This document shows positions 5,834 through 6,563 of a DNA stretch of 6,563 nucleotides, in pieces. The notes under the pieces are model-generated. The model saw nothing but the letters and a program-made list of their open reading frames with translations. It ran no database searches and was not told where the DNA came from. Source of the DNA: Pedococcus sp. (GTDB lineage Bacteria > Actinomycetota > Actinomycetes > Actinomycetales > Dermatophilaceae); contig JAICSZ010000132.1 in NCBI GenBank assembly GCA_025936615.1, positions 1 through 6,563 of the forward strand. Reading direction: 5' to 3'. Position numbers and translations under genes: made by a program. The first letter of the stretch is position 1; each line of letters begins with the position of its first letter.

Positions 5834-6563
5834 ATGACCGACACGGCAACACCGACCACTGCTGCCCCCGAGACGCTGACCTTCGCCGACTTCGACGTCC
5901 ACCCGGACATCGTCGCCGCCTTGGCCGACGCGGGCATCATCCACCCCTTCCCGATCCAGGCGATGACCCTGCCGGTGGCCCTCGGGGGTCACGACATCAT
6001 CGGCCAGGCGAAGACGGGCACCGGCAAGACGCTGGGCTTCGGGGTCCCGATCCTCAACCGGGTCGTCTCGCCGACCGACGACGGCTGGGCCACGCTGCCC
6101 CACGCCGGCAAGCCGCAGGCCCTCGCCGTGGCACCGACCCGTGAGCTCGCGGTCCAGGTGGCGGGCGACATCGAGCGCGCGGGCAGGCGCCGCGGGGTTC
6201 GCGTCCTCACCGTCTACGGCGGGCGCGCCTACGAGCCGCAGATCGACGCCCTCAAGCGCGGGGTCGAGATCGTCGTCGGCACTCCTGGCCGGCTCATCGA
6301 CCTGGCCAAGCAGGGGCACCTCGACCTCTCCCACGCCAAGACCGTCGTGCTCGACGAGGCCGACGAGATGCTCGACCTCGGGTTCCTCCCCGACGTCGAG
6401 AAGCTGCTTGCCATGACCTCGCCGAGGCGCCAGACGATGCTGTTCTCGGCCACCATGCCGGGTGCCGTGGTCGCGCTGGCCCGCCGCTACATGACCCAGC
6501 CCACCCACATCCGCGCGATGAGCGAGGAAGGCGACAACGCCCACACCGTCAAGGCGGTCGAGC
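5834..6563 (+). CDS. DEAD-box ATP-dependent RNA helicase, N-terminal part (partial at right edge)
   Basis: The first 243 residues of a DEAD-box RNA helicase are visible, covering the whole RecA-like domain 1. Motifs in order are an upstream aromatic F17/F20, the Q motif FPIQ (39-42), motif I AKTGTGKT (59-66), Ia PTRELA (101-106), the GG doublet (129-130), Ib TPGR (150-153), motif II DEAD (174-177) and motif III SAT (205-207). All are intact, so it should hydrolyse ATP and unwind short RNA duplexes. The closest named types are RhlE and DeaD/CsdA, with roles in ribosome assembly, RNA decay or cold adaptation. The C-terminal domain and tail needed to tell these apart lie beyond the window. The ATG at 5834 has GAGAGA 5 nt upstream. 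The neighbouring divergent ferritin-like gene supports orthology with mycobacterial rhlE. Confidence 0.95.
   Translation, partial: MTDTATPTTAAPETLTFADFDVHPDIVAALADAGIIHPFPIQAMTLPVALGGHDIIGQAKTGTGKTLGFGVPILNRVVSPTDDGWATLPHAGKPQALAVAPTRELAVQVAGDIERAGRRRGVRVLTVYGGRAYEPQIDALKRGVEIVVGTPGRLIDLAKQGHLDLSHAKTVVLDEADEMLDLGFLPDVEKLLAMTSPRRQTMLFSATMPGAVVALARRYMTQPTHIRAMSEEGDNAHTVKAVE

Noticed and set aside
5252..6544. 430-codon minus-strand open frame opposite the DEAD-box gene
   Set aside because: It is a shadow of the helicase (all DEAD-box motifs are on the plus strand) and continues in the wrong frame across the ferritin-like gene.

Overview
The window is about 6.6 kb of very GC-rich DNA. GTG starts, weak or absent Shine-Dalgarno sites, and the gene order all point to an actinobacterium. 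Protein style and intergenic sequence suggest Micrococcales, possibly the Intrasporangiaceae/Ornithinimicrobiaceae group, but that placement is inference. As I recall the mycobacterial map, the order resembles M. tuberculosis Rv3202c (adnA), Rv3204 (alkyltransferase-like), Rv3206c (moeZ/moeB1), Rv3208 (TetR), Rv3208A (DUF3107), Rv3210c (ferritin-like) and Rv3211 (rhlE). This is therefore mostly a conserved core-genome neighbourhood, not an accessory island. I see no insertion sequence, phage gene, CRISPR array, tRNA or rRNA.

Layout. The left third is on the minus strand. It holds the N-terminal half of an AdnA-type helicase-nuclease (starts at 1656, runs off the left edge). Upstream of it is a gene-free gap of about 190 bp with a striking 62-nt inverted repeat. 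Next comes a two-gene unit transcribed leftward: moeZ (3408-2197), then, 8 nt later, a short alkyltransferase-like (ATL) gene (2188-1850) with Trp in place of the reactive Cys. An 83-bp divergent promoter region separates moeZ from a plus-strand series: a TetR-family regulator, a 74-residue DUF3107 protein, and an isoleucine-rich 88-residue GlsB/YeaQ/YmgE-type membrane protein. The last has a stress-sigma-like promoter. A strong GC hairpin terminator (4879-4913) lies between this gene and a convergent minus-strand ferritin-like (MiaE_2-type) gene. That gene is divergent from a DEAD-box RNA helicase, which leaves the window at the right edge and has a long, structured leader.

How the genes fit together. 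AdnA (double-strand-break resection) and ATL (recognition of O6-alkylguanine) are both DNA-repair functions. MoeZ activates sulfur-carrier proteins for cofactor and cysteine biosynthesis. GlsB-type proteins are linked to general stress. The DEAD-box helicase and the MiaE-like ferritin-fold protein may both act in RNA metabolism, but that link is only inferred from position.

I did not find a clear new multi-gene system. The best leads are non-coding: the 62-nt palindrome at 1755-1816, and the helicase leader, where a predicted helix overlaps the ribosome-binding site.
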